Origin: Acidobacteriaceae bacterium
GTDB taxonomy: Bacteria > Acidobacteriota > Terriglobia > Terriglobales > Acidobacteriaceae
Length of the DNA: 41,652 bases
Direction: 5' to 3'
Assembly: GCA_025356095.1 (NCBI GenBank)
Contig: JANXUR010000096.1
Span: 1-41,652 of the forward strand
The position numbers were made by a program, and so were the translations under genes. Every line of letters starts with the position of its first letter. The first letter of the stretch is position 1. Below are positions 33,093-41,217 of this stretch, piece by piece. The notes under the pieces are model-generated. The model was not told the DNA's origin. It did no database searches and saw only the letters and a program-made list of their open reading frames with translations.

Positions 33093-34213
33093 GGTGTGCC
33101 CCCAACTAGATGACCCGGCCGCGCGAAATATTGAAACACCTGCACCCGGCGGTTTTGTGAATCGGCAACGAAAATACGGTCGTTGCGGTCAATATACACG
33201 CCAGCCGGAAGCTCGAACTGACCCGCCGCGCTGCCTCTTCCTCCAAAGTGATACAAGAGTTGACCTTGGGGATTGAATACCTGCACCACACCCCAAAGGC
33301 CATCCACCACATAGAGGTCCCCTTCCGAATCCACGGCAACCCCTTTGGGGCGGAACATCGCACCATTGCCATCGCCCAAGCGGCCAATGGCGTACTTGAA
33401 GCTGCCATCTCGGCCGAGGACTTGCACCCGGAAGTTCATGGCATCCACCACGACGAGGTTTTCGCCGTTGAGCCGCAATTCGGTGGGATAGTTGAACTCG
33501 CCTTGGCCGGAACCGCGCTTGCCGAAAGTTTGCAGCACATCTCCGTTCATATCGAGCAGATAGATTTTGTGGCGCAGAGTATCGGTGACGTAAATGCGCT
33601 GGGCCGTAGAATCCACCGCGATCCCCGTGGGGCGCTTAAAGCGGCCTTCTCCACCGATGCTGCCGATCACGCGGGCAAATTTGCCTTCGGCGTTGTAAAC
33701 AAAGATCTTCCCCGTCTCCGAGTCTGTAAGGTAGATGTTGTCGTCGGCGTCCACCGCGACACACTGCGGAGCGATCATTGCATCCTTATCCTTCGTGGAA
33801 CGGCTTAAGAACTTATACTTTTCCCCAACGAAGTCAAAGATGTGGGCACCACCAGCGCCGGGATCTGCGACAATGATGCGACCGCGCGAATCAGTTGCCA
33901 CACTGTAAGGCCGACTCAGCGAATGGAACGTTGGTTCGCCAGCCACCACATCGAGCACACGCGTCCAAAAGCCACGCTTCAGCTTTACTTCCCGTTCGGT
34001 GGTGAAGCTACGCTCGTACACCAGCTTGCGACCACCCAACAACATCACTTCCGGCACCACAGCCTCGACCGTCTTGGACTTGGAGGGGGCCTTGGCAAAA
34101 GTCGGGGAGGGACAGGCGCAGAGAAGCCCGACGCAAGCCAGTATCCTCCACCAGCCTGCCCGGTACCCTAATGCCTGTTGCCCGCTCGCTCGGCCTAGAA
34201 ACAATTGAACCAT
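33089..34213 (-). CDS. NHL-repeat beta-propeller protein, exported (cytochrome-operon copy 2)
   Basis: The 374-residue protein has an N-terminal signal segment (hydrophobic stretch near residues 23-37). About six NHL blades follow, each with a hydrophobic V-D-(S/D/A)-x-G/D turn: ATDSRGRIIVADPGAG, AVDADDNIYLTDSETG, AVDSTAQRIYVTDTLRH, RLNGENLVVVDAMNF, AVDSEGDLYVVDGLWG and YIDRNDRIFVADSQNRRV. Such propellers are often found next to multiheme cytochromes, where they may hold complexes together. It overlaps the beta-barrel gene end by 19 bases and is coupled to the cytochrome that follows. No clear ribosome site precedes the ATG. Confidence 0.9.
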   Translation of the reverse strand: MVQLFLGRASGQQALGYRAGWWRILACVGLLCACPSPTFAKAPSKSKTVEAVVPEVMLLGGRKLVYERSFTTEREVKLKRGFWTRVLDVVAGEPTFHSLSRPYSVATDSRGRIIVADPGAGGAHIFDFVGEKYKFLSRSTKDKDAMIAPQCVAVDADDNIYLTDSETGKIFVYNAEGKFARVIGSIGGEGRFKRPTGIAVDSTAQRIYVTDTLRHKIYLLDMNGDVLQTFGKRGSGQGEFNYPTELRLNGENLVVVDAMNFRVQVLGRDGSFKYAIGRLGDGNGAMFRPKGVAVDSEGDLYVVDGLWGVVQVFNPQGQLLYHFGGRGSAAGQFELPAGVYIDRNDRIFVADSQNRRVQVFQYFARPGHLVGGTP

Positions 34214-36066
34214 CGGTAGATACTAATACTAAATGTCGAATTTGTGGTGGGTGCAATGCTGCTCGCACTAAACCCCTGCACCAGCCGGCTATAGCCGCCG
34301 CTGATGCCTAACTTACGGACCTGATACCGCACCTGCACCAGTTCTTCCTCTAGTTTATTCGAAGAGAACACCAGATGGGTGGTAGTGCTGGAGTCAGCCT
34401 TCAGGTAGGTAGTAGAGAATGTCAACCCTCGCCGCAACGCGCCCGAGAGTGTGGTGGAATACGAAGTGCCTCCGTAGGCAATCAGCAACTCGGGCGGAAT
34501 CACCGGGGGAAGCGGAGTGTTGCCTGCCGCCAAACCATCGCCACTGGACTTCGCATAGTTGCTTTGCAATGAAAATCCGCGGTAGCCCACGCCCATCGAG
34601 TAACTCTGGCTAGCATAGCCGGTATGAGGTTGATTGGTGATGCCGCTGTGGCCGAAGCTGGCTCCGCCGCTCCAGATAAAGCGCCCGAAGCGACGGCCCA
34701 CGTTCCCGGTGAAGTTATAACTGGAACTGGTGTAGGTGATGAGCAGAGTCTGCACACTTTGCGAGTACCCGCCTGCAACCGACCAGGTCCAATTGCCAAT
34801 CTGTCGTGCGTAGTTTCCGTTCACGTTTAAACCCACTACATTCTCACCCGCATAGCTGAGGCGGGTGTCGGTTACAAAGACATTGCTGTTGAAGAAACCT
34901 CCGCCCAGGGGCCGCGTGTACTGCCCCCCGCCACCAAAAGAATTCGACGCATAATCCGAGCCCCGATAGATTTGCTGGCGGTGCAGCACCTGCCCGGTTA
35001 CCGTCCAATTTCGAGGAAAAGCGTAGGTGGTGGTGCCGTTCAAATCCCACGCCCGCGACGACTGCGAGCTCACCACTACAGGCGCAATCACACCCACCAT
35101 CTGACCGGGCCCACCCACTTGGGTTGCTCCGCTCGCGGAGGCGACAGCGCCGGGTACACTCGCCTGATAAAGCTGACCGTTCAAGTTGTCATTAAAACTT
35201 GTATTGATAGAAACATTCCAGTTCTGCTTGGGATAAAACCCTACCGTCGAACTCACTGTGTCTATCGTTCCGTTGAAAGAGTACCCCAAATAGCTACTAT
35301 TAAGGTCGTTGCGCGAGTAAGTGGCTGCAACGCTGCCCTTGAGGGGCAGTAAATGAGACGCTGAAGCGTAGAAATTCTTATCATGCGCGGTTGATGTAGA
35401 ACTTTGTTGCCCGCTGAACAACTGCGGAACCTTTGAAGCATTCGAAAGGAAGCCCGCGCCCGCGTTCAAGTTGAATCCGCTTACACGATACTGCGAGTTC
35501 AGGTAAAAATTATTATAGGCAGAGTTGCCGTTCTGCTGGCTACCAAACAGCGAATAATCAGAAGAACCTTTGGTGTAACCCACAGTTACGCTAGGCACAC
35601 CTCGCAAGACTTCGCTCCATGCCACGCTGAACGCCTGACCGGTGCCGTGGGTGATATAGTCAGGCAATCCTGGCAGATGGTAGTTGCCCGTGCTGTTGAT
35701 CGTCTTGGTATAGGAGACATAACCCGGAAATGGACTGCCCGAAAAGATGCTCGCGCCTGCATCTACGCCGGAGGCATCCGTTATGGATTGGCTATCTGAG
35801 TTCGACCTCGACTGGTTGACGTAGGGATTGATGTGGAACGAGAGGAAATTCGGGTTGTAAAAGCTACCGGTGATTGCGCCGGTCCCGCCATACGATAATC
35901 CATGGCTTGATTGCACCGCGTCACCGTACGCCCCAGAATATCCGCCAGAGATGGTGCCGCTCGCAGCCACATCAAGGCCGGGCAGTACCTGAATCTGGGC
36001 AGTTGCGGCGCTGCACAGCATCGCTACGCTCACCACCAGACTACGAATTACGCGTAACTTTGCCAC
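34195..36066 (-). CDS. Outer-membrane beta-barrel protein, probable porin of an electron conduit
   Basis: The protein has 623 residues from GTG 36066, which has GAGGGG seven bases upstream; TTG 36081 is the longer option. A signal peptide ends ATAQ. The body is almost entirely alternating short strands rich in Ser, Tyr, Gly, Asn and aromatic residues (for example TWSVAGGYSQSVQTL, YSMGVGYRGFSLQSNYAKS), with the final residue Phe in IYRWFNCF, as for BAM substrates. Length and operon (multiheme cytochromes and NHL proteins on both sides) suggest the porin part of a porin-cytochrome complex comparable to MtrB/PioB or the Geobacter conduits. I cannot show direct homology. Twenty bases separate it from the PPIase gene. 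Confidence 0.82.
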   Translation of the reverse strand: MAKLRVIRSLVVSVAMLCSAATAQIQVLPGLDVAASGTISGGYSGAYGDAVQSSHGLSYGGTGAITGSFYNPNFLSFHINPYVNQSRSNSDSQSITDASGVDAGASIFSGSPFPGYVSYTKTINSTGNYHLPGLPDYITHGTGQAFSVAWSEVLRGVPSVTVGYTKGSSDYSLFGSQQNGNSAYNNFYLNSQYRVSGFNLNAGAGFLSNASKVPQLFSGQQSSTSTAHDKNFYASASHLLPLKGSVAATYSRNDLNSSYLGYSFNGTIDTVSSTVGFYPKQNWNVSINTSFNDNLNGQLYQASVPGAVASASGATQVGGPGQMVGVIAPVVVSSQSSRAWDLNGTTTYAFPRNWTVTGQVLHRQQIYRGSDYASNSFGGGGQYTRPLGGGFFNSNVFVTDTRLSYAGENVVGLNVNGNYARQIGNWTWSVAGGYSQSVQTLLITYTSSSYNFTGNVGRRFGRFIWSGGASFGHSGITNQPHTGYASQSYSMGVGYRGFSLQSNYAKSSGDGLAAGNTPLPPVIPPELLIAYGGTSYSTTLSGALRRGLTFSTTYLKADSSTTTHLVFSSNKLEEELVQVRYQVRKLGISGGYSRLVQGFSASSIAPTTNSTFSISIYRWFNCF

Positions 36067-36083
36067 GACGACGCCCCTCAAGA

Positions 36084-37106
36084 CTACAGCACTTCAATCT
36101 TCGCGGTTTGGCGCAACTTCTTATCGAGTGCGGCGCGAATTTGGTTGGTCTTTGCCAGTTCGACTTCTTTCTTGATCTCCGCCTGCACCGCACGGAATGG
36201 CCGCTTGGCCGCCGGGACATGCTTATCCAAACGAACAATCGTGAAGATCTGCTCTACCTGCACGATGTCGGTTACCTGTCCAGGTTGCATCTTCAGTAGC
36301 TTCTCCACGAGATTGGGGGCTAACTGCGCCCGGTCTGTGAGCGGATGCGACCCCATCATCACCCGGTAGTCATCTTCGGATACCTTCTCCGCGAGTAGCC
36401 CAAACTCTTCCGCAGTCTTGGCCGCCCTGGCCTTTGGCAACGCAGTCTCGGCGCGCTTGCGAGCTTCCGCTAACTGGGCTGGAGTTGCCTTCGGCGGCGG
36501 CAGAAATGAGATTGTCTGCAACGAGAAGGACTCAGGATACTGATACTTATTCGCGTTCTTGCTATAGAAGCTTTTGAGTTCCACAGGAGTAGCGACGGAT
36601 TTATGATTCACTTCGACCTCCAAGTATCGGTCAATCAGGATCGAGCGGCGTATCTTTTGCCACAACTTAGCCTCGGAACCTTGGAACTCAACTTGCAGCG
36701 CAGACCTGTAAACTGCTGGACTCGCAAACTGTTTCTTGAAGTCGGCTTCCGCGCGTTGTAACAACGCGGATGGCACTACAATATTGCGGCGTAGAGCCTC
36801 TTGATAAACCAACTCCTCAAAGACGATCATCTGCATCGCGCCCTTGCGGATGCCGGGCTCCATTTGCGCAGGAATATCGCCGTTGTGCTGCCGCGCATAG
36901 GGGAAGATGGTGTACTCTTCCCGGGCCAAATCTAAATCGGTCAGTACCGCTCCATTTACCCGCGCCACTGGGCGGCCAACGGGCCGAGCGGTCACAGAAA
37001 CCGGCTGGGGGGTGGCGTGCGTCGTGCCATGCGACGGAGCAAGTTGCGTCGCGGCCGGCATAAGCATGCCGAGAACCGCAAGTCCGAGCATCATTGGGTT
37101 TTTCAT
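36084..37106 (-). CDS. SurA-like parvulin peptidyl-prolyl isomerase, exported
   Basis: The 340-residue protein has a signal sequence (start at ATG 37106, with AAGGA eight bases before it). An N-terminal SurA-like helical part follows, containing RVNGAVLTDLDLAREE and KGAMQMIVFEELVYQEALRR. The later half holds a parvulin domain: SFSLQTISFLPPPK, a helix LAEARKRAETALPKARAAKTAEEFGLLAEKVSED, and GSHPLTDRAQLAPNLVEKLLKMQPGQVTDIV. These proteins help fold or deliver outer-membrane and secreted proteins. In Geobacter nanowire-type cytochrome clusters, PPIases are recurrent neighbours (from memory). It may serve the adjacent barrel or the cytochromes. Confidence 0.88.
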   Translation of the reverse strand: MKNPMMLGLAVLGMLMPAATQLAPSHGTTHATPQPVSVTARPVGRPVARVNGAVLTDLDLAREEYTIFPYARQHNGDIPAQMEPGIRKGAMQMIVFEELVYQEALRRNIVVPSALLQRAEADFKKQFASPAVYRSALQVEFQGSEAKLWQKIRRSILIDRYLEVEVNHKSVATPVELKSFYSKNANKYQYPESFSLQTISFLPPPKATPAQLAEARKRAETALPKARAAKTAEEFGLLAEKVSEDDYRVMMGSHPLTDRAQLAPNLVEKLLKMQPGQVTDIVQVEQIFTIVRLDKHVPAAKRPFRAVQAEIKKEVELAKTNQIRAALDKKLRQTAKIEVL

Positions 37107-37141
37107 AGTTGCATTCCTTACTGAGCTCTTTACTATAAATT

Positions 37142-37171
37142 CTGGGGAAGGAGGAACTTCTCCTCCCCCAG
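37142..37171 (-). terminator. Intercistronic hairpin downstream of the tetraheme gene
   Basis: CTGGGGAAGGAG pairs with CTCCTCCCCCAG across a six-base loop with one mismatch, in the 82-base gap between the tetraheme gene and the PPIase gene. It could end part of the transcripts or protect the 3' end, raising the mRNA level of the upstream genes relative to the downstream ones. No T tract is visible. Confidence 0.5.
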
Positions 37172-37188
37172 AGTAGTGAAGCAGCAGA

Positions 37189-38067
37189 CTAGAAGATGGT
37201 TCCAGCCGTGCTGCCGTTGTTTTCGTTGGCTTCGCCACCATGGCACTGCCGGCAGAACTGAGCCGTCTGGTTGCCACCGGGGTTCTGGTCGTTGATGTTG
37301 TAAGGAGCGCGAACAAAGAACGCGCTCAGGTAGGTGCCGCTGCCCAAGCCGGTAGTTACGCCGCCGTCATTTACGACGTTGACGATGTTCATGACATGCT
37401 GGTTGTGGCACGTAGTGCACAACACGGCAGGCTGGTTATTGATCGCGGCCGGAGCTACGAAGAAGCCATAGTTATTCACGAACTTCTGCATGTTCGGGCC
37501 ATAGATGATCTTGCCCGTCGCGGAGACCGTGCAGTCCCAGTTGTAGGGGCCGCCGCAGCCGATGATGGCGGCGGAGCCTACCGGGTGATCATTCAGGTAA
37601 TCGCCTTTGGCGGCGTTTCCGTCGTTGCCAAGCTCGGTAGGAATATTGTTCGAGGCATAAGTGCTAGGGACCGTCTCAAACACCGTGTTCTTCATCATGG
37701 CACCGACTGCATAGTTACCATCATGACAGCTAAGGCAAGCCGTGACGCCCAGAGCATCGGGGGCGGCGCGGACGCCAAGAGCGGGAAGCGTTTCAGAGAA
37801 AGACAGCCCGAAATCAAACTGTCCGGTCACGATGGTTTTGCCTACTAGAGGAGCAACATCTTGACCCCACAGGGCAACATCGCCACTGACTGTATCAGTG
37901 GACGCGATGCCATTGCCACGAGCGCCGCTATGCGGTGCATGGCAACCCGCGCAGCCGCGGCCATAGTTCAGGTGGGCACCTAGAACGTCCGTGGATACCG
38001 TACCAATCTGCGCCATCGCTAAACCTGTAAGGCCTAGTACCATGAGCACTAATGCTAGTTTTTTCAT
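37189..38067 (-). CDS. Small tetraheme c-type cytochrome, candidate filament subunit (OmcE-like)
   Basis: The 292-residue preprotein starts at ATG 38067 (AGGAGG nine bases upstream). Its signal peptide, MKKLALVLMVLGLTGLAMAQ, ends at residue 20. Four CXXCH sites occur: CAGCH (39-43), CLSCH (111-115), CTTCH (217-221) and CRQCH (272-276). Outside these the mature protein has exactly four His: H32, H46, H161 and H224. That allows all four hemes to be bis-His, as in cytochrome filaments. Two extra Cys (C171, C179) could form a disulfide. Large gaps rich in Asn, Gly, Ala and Thr lie between hemes. The Geobacter OmcE filament is a tetraheme protein of this class, but homology is not shown here. Neighbours are an NHL protein, a PPIase, a barrel and two larger cytochromes. 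Confidence 0.9.
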   Translation of the reverse strand: MKKLALVLMVLGLTGLAMAQIGTVSTDVLGAHLNYGRGCAGCHAPHSGARGNGIASTDTVSGDVALWGQDVAPLVGKTIVTGQFDFGLSFSETLPALGVRAAPDALGVTACLSCHDGNYAVGAMMKNTVFETVPSTYASNNIPTELGNDGNAAKGDYLNDHPVGSAAIIGCGGPYNWDCTVSATGKIIYGPNMQKFVNNYGFFVAPAAINNQPAVLCTTCHNQHVMNIVNVVNDGGVTTGLGSGTYLSAFFVRAPYNINDQNPGGNQTAQFCRQCHGGEANENNGSTAGTIF

Positions 38068-38207
38068 TGGGTAGAACCTCCTGATTTGTGTTGCAACACC
38101 ATACATCTACTGCTTTTGAAAGCTACTGCTTACTACTTATTGCCAGAGACCGGCGATGCCGGCATTGCCAAATACCCGCTTCGGCCCGAACTGGCAACCA
38201 AAAATCT

Positions 38208-39497
38208 TCATTGCTTCACCGCAGACTTTTGACGGGGGTGCTCTTCGAGTGCGGGCGTTCCGGTGGACGCCTGCGTCCGCGCAGCCTTGTCCTTACCACG
38301 CTGATCTTCTTTTTGCTTTTTTATATCCGCCGCTTCGGCATTGCTAACATAGCGGAACATCTGCACACGGCCGGGATATTGCTCGCTGGTGAACACGCGA
38401 TTTTGTTTGTCCACAAACACGCTGGCGAGCGCAAAGAACTGTCCCGGGCCATTGCCGTGACCTCCTAAAAACGCCAGTAACTCGCCATCTTTGTTGAATA
38501 CTTGCAGTAAGTCGAGCATGGCGTCGGCAACCCAGATGTTGCCATCGCCATCTATTGCAACGCCCTTGGGATGCGCGAAGCAGCCCGGCCCATCACAGTG
38601 GCGGCCAAACTGACTTACAAACTTTCCGTCTGCGTCGAATATTTCCACCCGGTAGTTCATGGTGTCAGTCACATATACGTAGCCATCCTTGTCCACTGCC
38701 ACGCTGGTGGGGCCAGAAAAATCGCCGGGGGTAGTTAGTTCGTGTTTCTTGCCCGTGGTGCCTATCGCGCGAACTAGCTTCAGGCTGTCGGCGTCGTACA
38801 CCAAAACCTGATCAAGTTGAGTATCGGTCACGTAGAGCAGTCGGTTTTCGCGGTCAATCGCTAGCCCGTTCGGATCTATCATGCCTTCGCTGATTTGATC
38901 TACTACCTCGTGTTTGGCGTTGTAGACCAGAACGTGATGCAGCTTGCCGTCCGAAATAAAGACGCGGTCGTCATCATCCACTGCAACGCCATTCACCAGC
39001 TTGAAGGGGGCAGGCGCGCCATTGTGGATCATGTCTGCTTCATGGTTCTCGGTGTTGAACATAAATACAGCACCCACTCGCTGATCGGCGACGTATAACG
39101 TTCCTTTGGAATCTACCGCCATGCCCACGGGACCTAGCAGTTGAAACGGCATGAGCCGTTGCTTGGATTTGGGGTCATCTTCGGGCCTGACTCCGGCAAG
39201 CCGATCCATCCACTTCTGTTTACCTTTGGGCGCAGGCGCGCAGGAGTCAAACTTCTGGCCTGCAAAGTAAGTCACATACTTGATTCGAGCTACGTTCGGC
39301 GGTGCGGGCCACACTAATGTGGCGGGGTCAATCACGATCTTCTTCGGTCCAGATTGGGGTGCAGCGGGCGCAGCAGCCTTCTTCTTGTCTTTGCTGCCGG
39401 CATAGCTCACCACAGGGGCCAGGACGACTGCGCTCAGCAACCCGCACACCATCAGCCACTTGATACTTCGGATTCCGTTGTTGGTAACTGATGCCAT
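38208..39497 (-). CDS. NHL-repeat beta-propeller protein, exported (cytochrome-operon copy 1)
   Basis: The 429-residue protein has a signal peptide (hydrophobic segment about 12-30, ending SYA). An Ala/Lys/Pro-rich linker (about 33-52) leads to roughly six NHL blades: AVDSKGTLYVADQRVG, AVDDDDRVFISDGKLHH, AIDRENRLLYVTDTQLDQ, AVDKDGYVYVTDTMNYR, AIDGDGNIWVADAMLD and FVDKQNRVFTSEQYPGRV. The C-terminal 45 residues are charged and Lys/Gln-rich. AGGAG lies seven bases before ATG. It lies between the 16-heme and tetraheme genes; a role as scaffold for cytochrome assembly or docking is inferred. The gap to the tetraheme gene (140 bases) holds a short GCCGGC-containing inverted repeat and nothing else clear. 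Confidence 0.9.
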   Translation of the reverse strand: MASVTNNGIRSIKWLMVCGLLSAVVLAPVVSYAGSKDKKKAAAPAAPQSGPKKIVIDPATLVWPAPPNVARIKYVTYFAGQKFDSCAPAPKGKQKWMDRLAGVRPEDDPKSKQRLMPFQLLGPVGMAVDSKGTLYVADQRVGAVFMFNTENHEADMIHNGAPAPFKLVNGVAVDDDDRVFISDGKLHHVLVYNAKHEVVDQISEGMIDPNGLAIDRENRLLYVTDTQLDQVLVYDADSLKLVRAIGTTGKKHELTTPGDFSGPTSVAVDKDGYVYVTDTMNYRVEIFDADGKFVSQFGRHCDGPGCFAHPKGVAIDGDGNIWVADAMLDLLQVFNKDGELLAFLGGHGNGPGQFFALASVFVDKQNRVFTSEQYPGRVQMFRYVSNAEAADIKKQKEDQRGKDKAARTQASTGTPALEEHPRQKSAVKQ

Positions 39498-39507
39498 TGT
39501 TAGTCTC

Positions 39508-41031
39508 CTACTTCGTTTTGGTAAGTGCTAATCGGTTCTTATGGCAGTTATCGCAGAAGGCCATGTTGTTGGCCTGGTCTTTCAGCAATAGGTCCTGCTC
39601 CGCAGATGCGTGCGGCTGATGGCAACTGAGGCAGCTCAATGGTGTTTTGACTACACTGGCGTTAGTGGCATCTAAAATGTCTTGCACTGGATGTGCGGAA
39701 GTAGGATGGCCAACGCCATACCGCAACGGCAGCAACACCACGCGATTTTTCTTGTAATAGTCTTCGGGTAATTTGACTTTGCCCCCAAAGATGGTGACTG
39801 CGTGGGCGGCTTCCAGTTTCTGCGGTCTGGCGTCCGGACCGTGGCATTCTAGGCACAAGTCGTTGCCCTTTGCCCGAAGCAACTTGGGCCGATCGCCGCC
39901 ATGCGCTTCGTGGCAGATGGAGCATGCCTGGCCAAACGCTGGCTGGTGCAGATGCGCCTTGTTACCCTGCTTGGCCTGATCGCTATGGCAATCGAGGCAG
40001 ATTTTTACCGGCGTACTTTTGGGCAGGCCGGGCGTCTTGCTGGCATGTGGATTGTGGCAATCGGTGCAGTCGCCAGCGGCTCCGGGGTGCGGCACCTTTG
40101 CCGTTTCAATCTGCTTCACCTTCTCGTCGTGGCAGGTGACGCACAGCGTCTTGGCCTCGGGCTGCGTCAGCACCACCTTGCCATCTTTGGCGGCGGCGTG
40201 GCAGGTATCACAGCTCTTATCCGCAAACGGAGCGTGCAAGACCGCCTGCATCAACTTCGGCGTATCCGACTGATGGGGATTGTGGCAGGTAACGCAGTTG
40301 GCGGTGGCAAAGGGCTGGCCTTGGTGCGCCTTCTGAAGATTGGCATCCTTGGCATCGTGACAATCGAGACAGAGCGCCGGGGTCGCCTTGGTCAGGTGAT
40401 AGTCAAACTCTTGCTTGCCAGGTTCGCCCACTTTGTGAGTGGTATGGCAGGTATCGCAGCCCGCATCTAGCGCGGCATGGCGGCTGCCTTTTGCCGGAAT
40501 GTTCTGGCCATTGGTATGGCAGTTCAGGCAAAGATTCTCTTTGCTCTCACCAGCAGTCGGCTTACGCAGCAGGTTCTTGTTGTCTGCGGTGTGCGCACTG
40601 TGGCAAACCAGGCAGTTGCGCTGCGCGGGTGCGTGTACCAACCCTTTTTGGCTCGCATCCTTCTTATCGGAGTGGCAGGTGCCGCAGAGCGCCGCCGGAG
40701 TGGCAGTAATCAGCTTGATCCGGGTGACGTCTTTGTTGTTTCGAATCTCATGGCAACTGTTGCAACCTAGCGCAATGGCCGAGTGGACGAAGTTTCCTTT
40801 GGAATGGTCTTCGTGGCACTCGAGGCATTTTGCGGTAGGAGTATTCGCATCCAGCTGCGTGGGATGGGTGGCAGCCAGCGCGACTTTCGAGCCGCACAAC
40901 AAAATCAAAGAGAGCACTAGAGCGGAAAAGCAGGAGTCGAACCGAAGAACTGGCGCGGCGAAAGGAGTCCCCTTTGGTGCCTGATGCGCCCTCTTCGCTC
41001 GGCAAACCGTTCGTGACTCTCTGTTTTTCAT
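39508..41031 (-). CDS. 16-heme periplasmic c-type cytochrome (doubled CXXCH type)
   Basis: The 507-residue protein has sixteen CXXCH sites by direct count, beginning CLECHEDH and ending CDNCH. Spacing is regular at about 25-35 residues, and second His residues follow many sites (CHSAH, CHTTH, CHNPH, CHEAH, CHQPH). This is the doubled-CXXCH/NrfB-DmsE-like rod plan, suited to carry electrons along the periplasm to the outer membrane. A signal peptide with a long basic front (about residues 1-32) and hydrophobic core ends near VALA. It is probably the first gene of the operon, and a CRP-like palindrome lies 60-75 bases upstream. No strong ribosome site is seen, so the start could be later. Confidence 0.92.
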   Translation of the reverse strand: MKNRESRTVCRAKRAHQAPKGTPFAAPVLRFDSCFSALVLSLILLCGSKVALAATHPTQLDANTPTAKCLECHEDHSKGNFVHSAIALGCNSCHEIRNNKDVTRIKLITATPAALCGTCHSDKKDASQKGLVHAPAQRNCLVCHSAHTADNKNLLRKPTAGESKENLCLNCHTNGQNIPAKGSRHAALDAGCDTCHTTHKVGEPGKQEFDYHLTKATPALCLDCHDAKDANLQKAHQGQPFATANCVTCHNPHQSDTPKLMQAVLHAPFADKSCDTCHAAAKDGKVVLTQPEAKTLCVTCHDEKVKQIETAKVPHPGAAGDCTDCHNPHASKTPGLPKSTPVKICLDCHSDQAKQGNKAHLHQPAFGQACSICHEAHGGDRPKLLRAKGNDLCLECHGPDARPQKLEAAHAVTIFGGKVKLPEDYYKKNRVVLLPLRYGVGHPTSAHPVQDILDATNASVVKTPLSCLSCHQPHASAEQDLLLKDQANNMAFCDNCHKNRLALTKTK

Positions 41032-41090
41032 TACGGGACTATTGGAATATGGTTGAGCCCGTAAGACTTATGATGCGAGTCACTTCAAAA

Positions 41091-41106
41091 TGTGACTATT
41101 GTCACT
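41091..41106. promoter_or_regulatory. CRP-type palindrome upstream of the cytochrome operon
   Basis: TGTGA, six bases (CTATTG), TCACT matches the CRP/FNR-superfamily operator TGTGA-N6-TCACA at nine of ten positions, with A residues before it. A further GTCACTTCA (41080-41088) just to the right in transcription order gives three GTGAC/GTCAC half-sites. The site is about 60 bases upstream of the 16-heme start and at the 3' end of the 36-codon gene. Confidence 0.55.
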
Positions 41107-41217
41107 TCATGAGGTGTTGTTCTTAACAAGGTTCGTAAGCCAATGCTCCGCCTGAGGTGCGAATTTCTCCGCACCTTCAACAATTGCTTTACCTACTACT
41201 TCTTCAGGACTTGGCAT
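41107..41217 (-). CDS. Small protein of unknown function, 36 residues (third of overlapping trio)
   Basis: The frame starts MPSPEEVVGKAIVEGAEKF and ends LVKNNTS. It begins inside the end of the 49-residue gene (14-base overlap), with GAGG nine bases before ATG. Composition is helical and acidic-then-neutral with no membrane segment. I recognise no family. The tight overlaps with the other two small frames support translation, but so short a gene remains uncertain. Confidence 0.5.
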   Translation of the reverse strand: MPSPEEVVGKAIVEGAEKFAPQAEHWLTNLVKNNTS

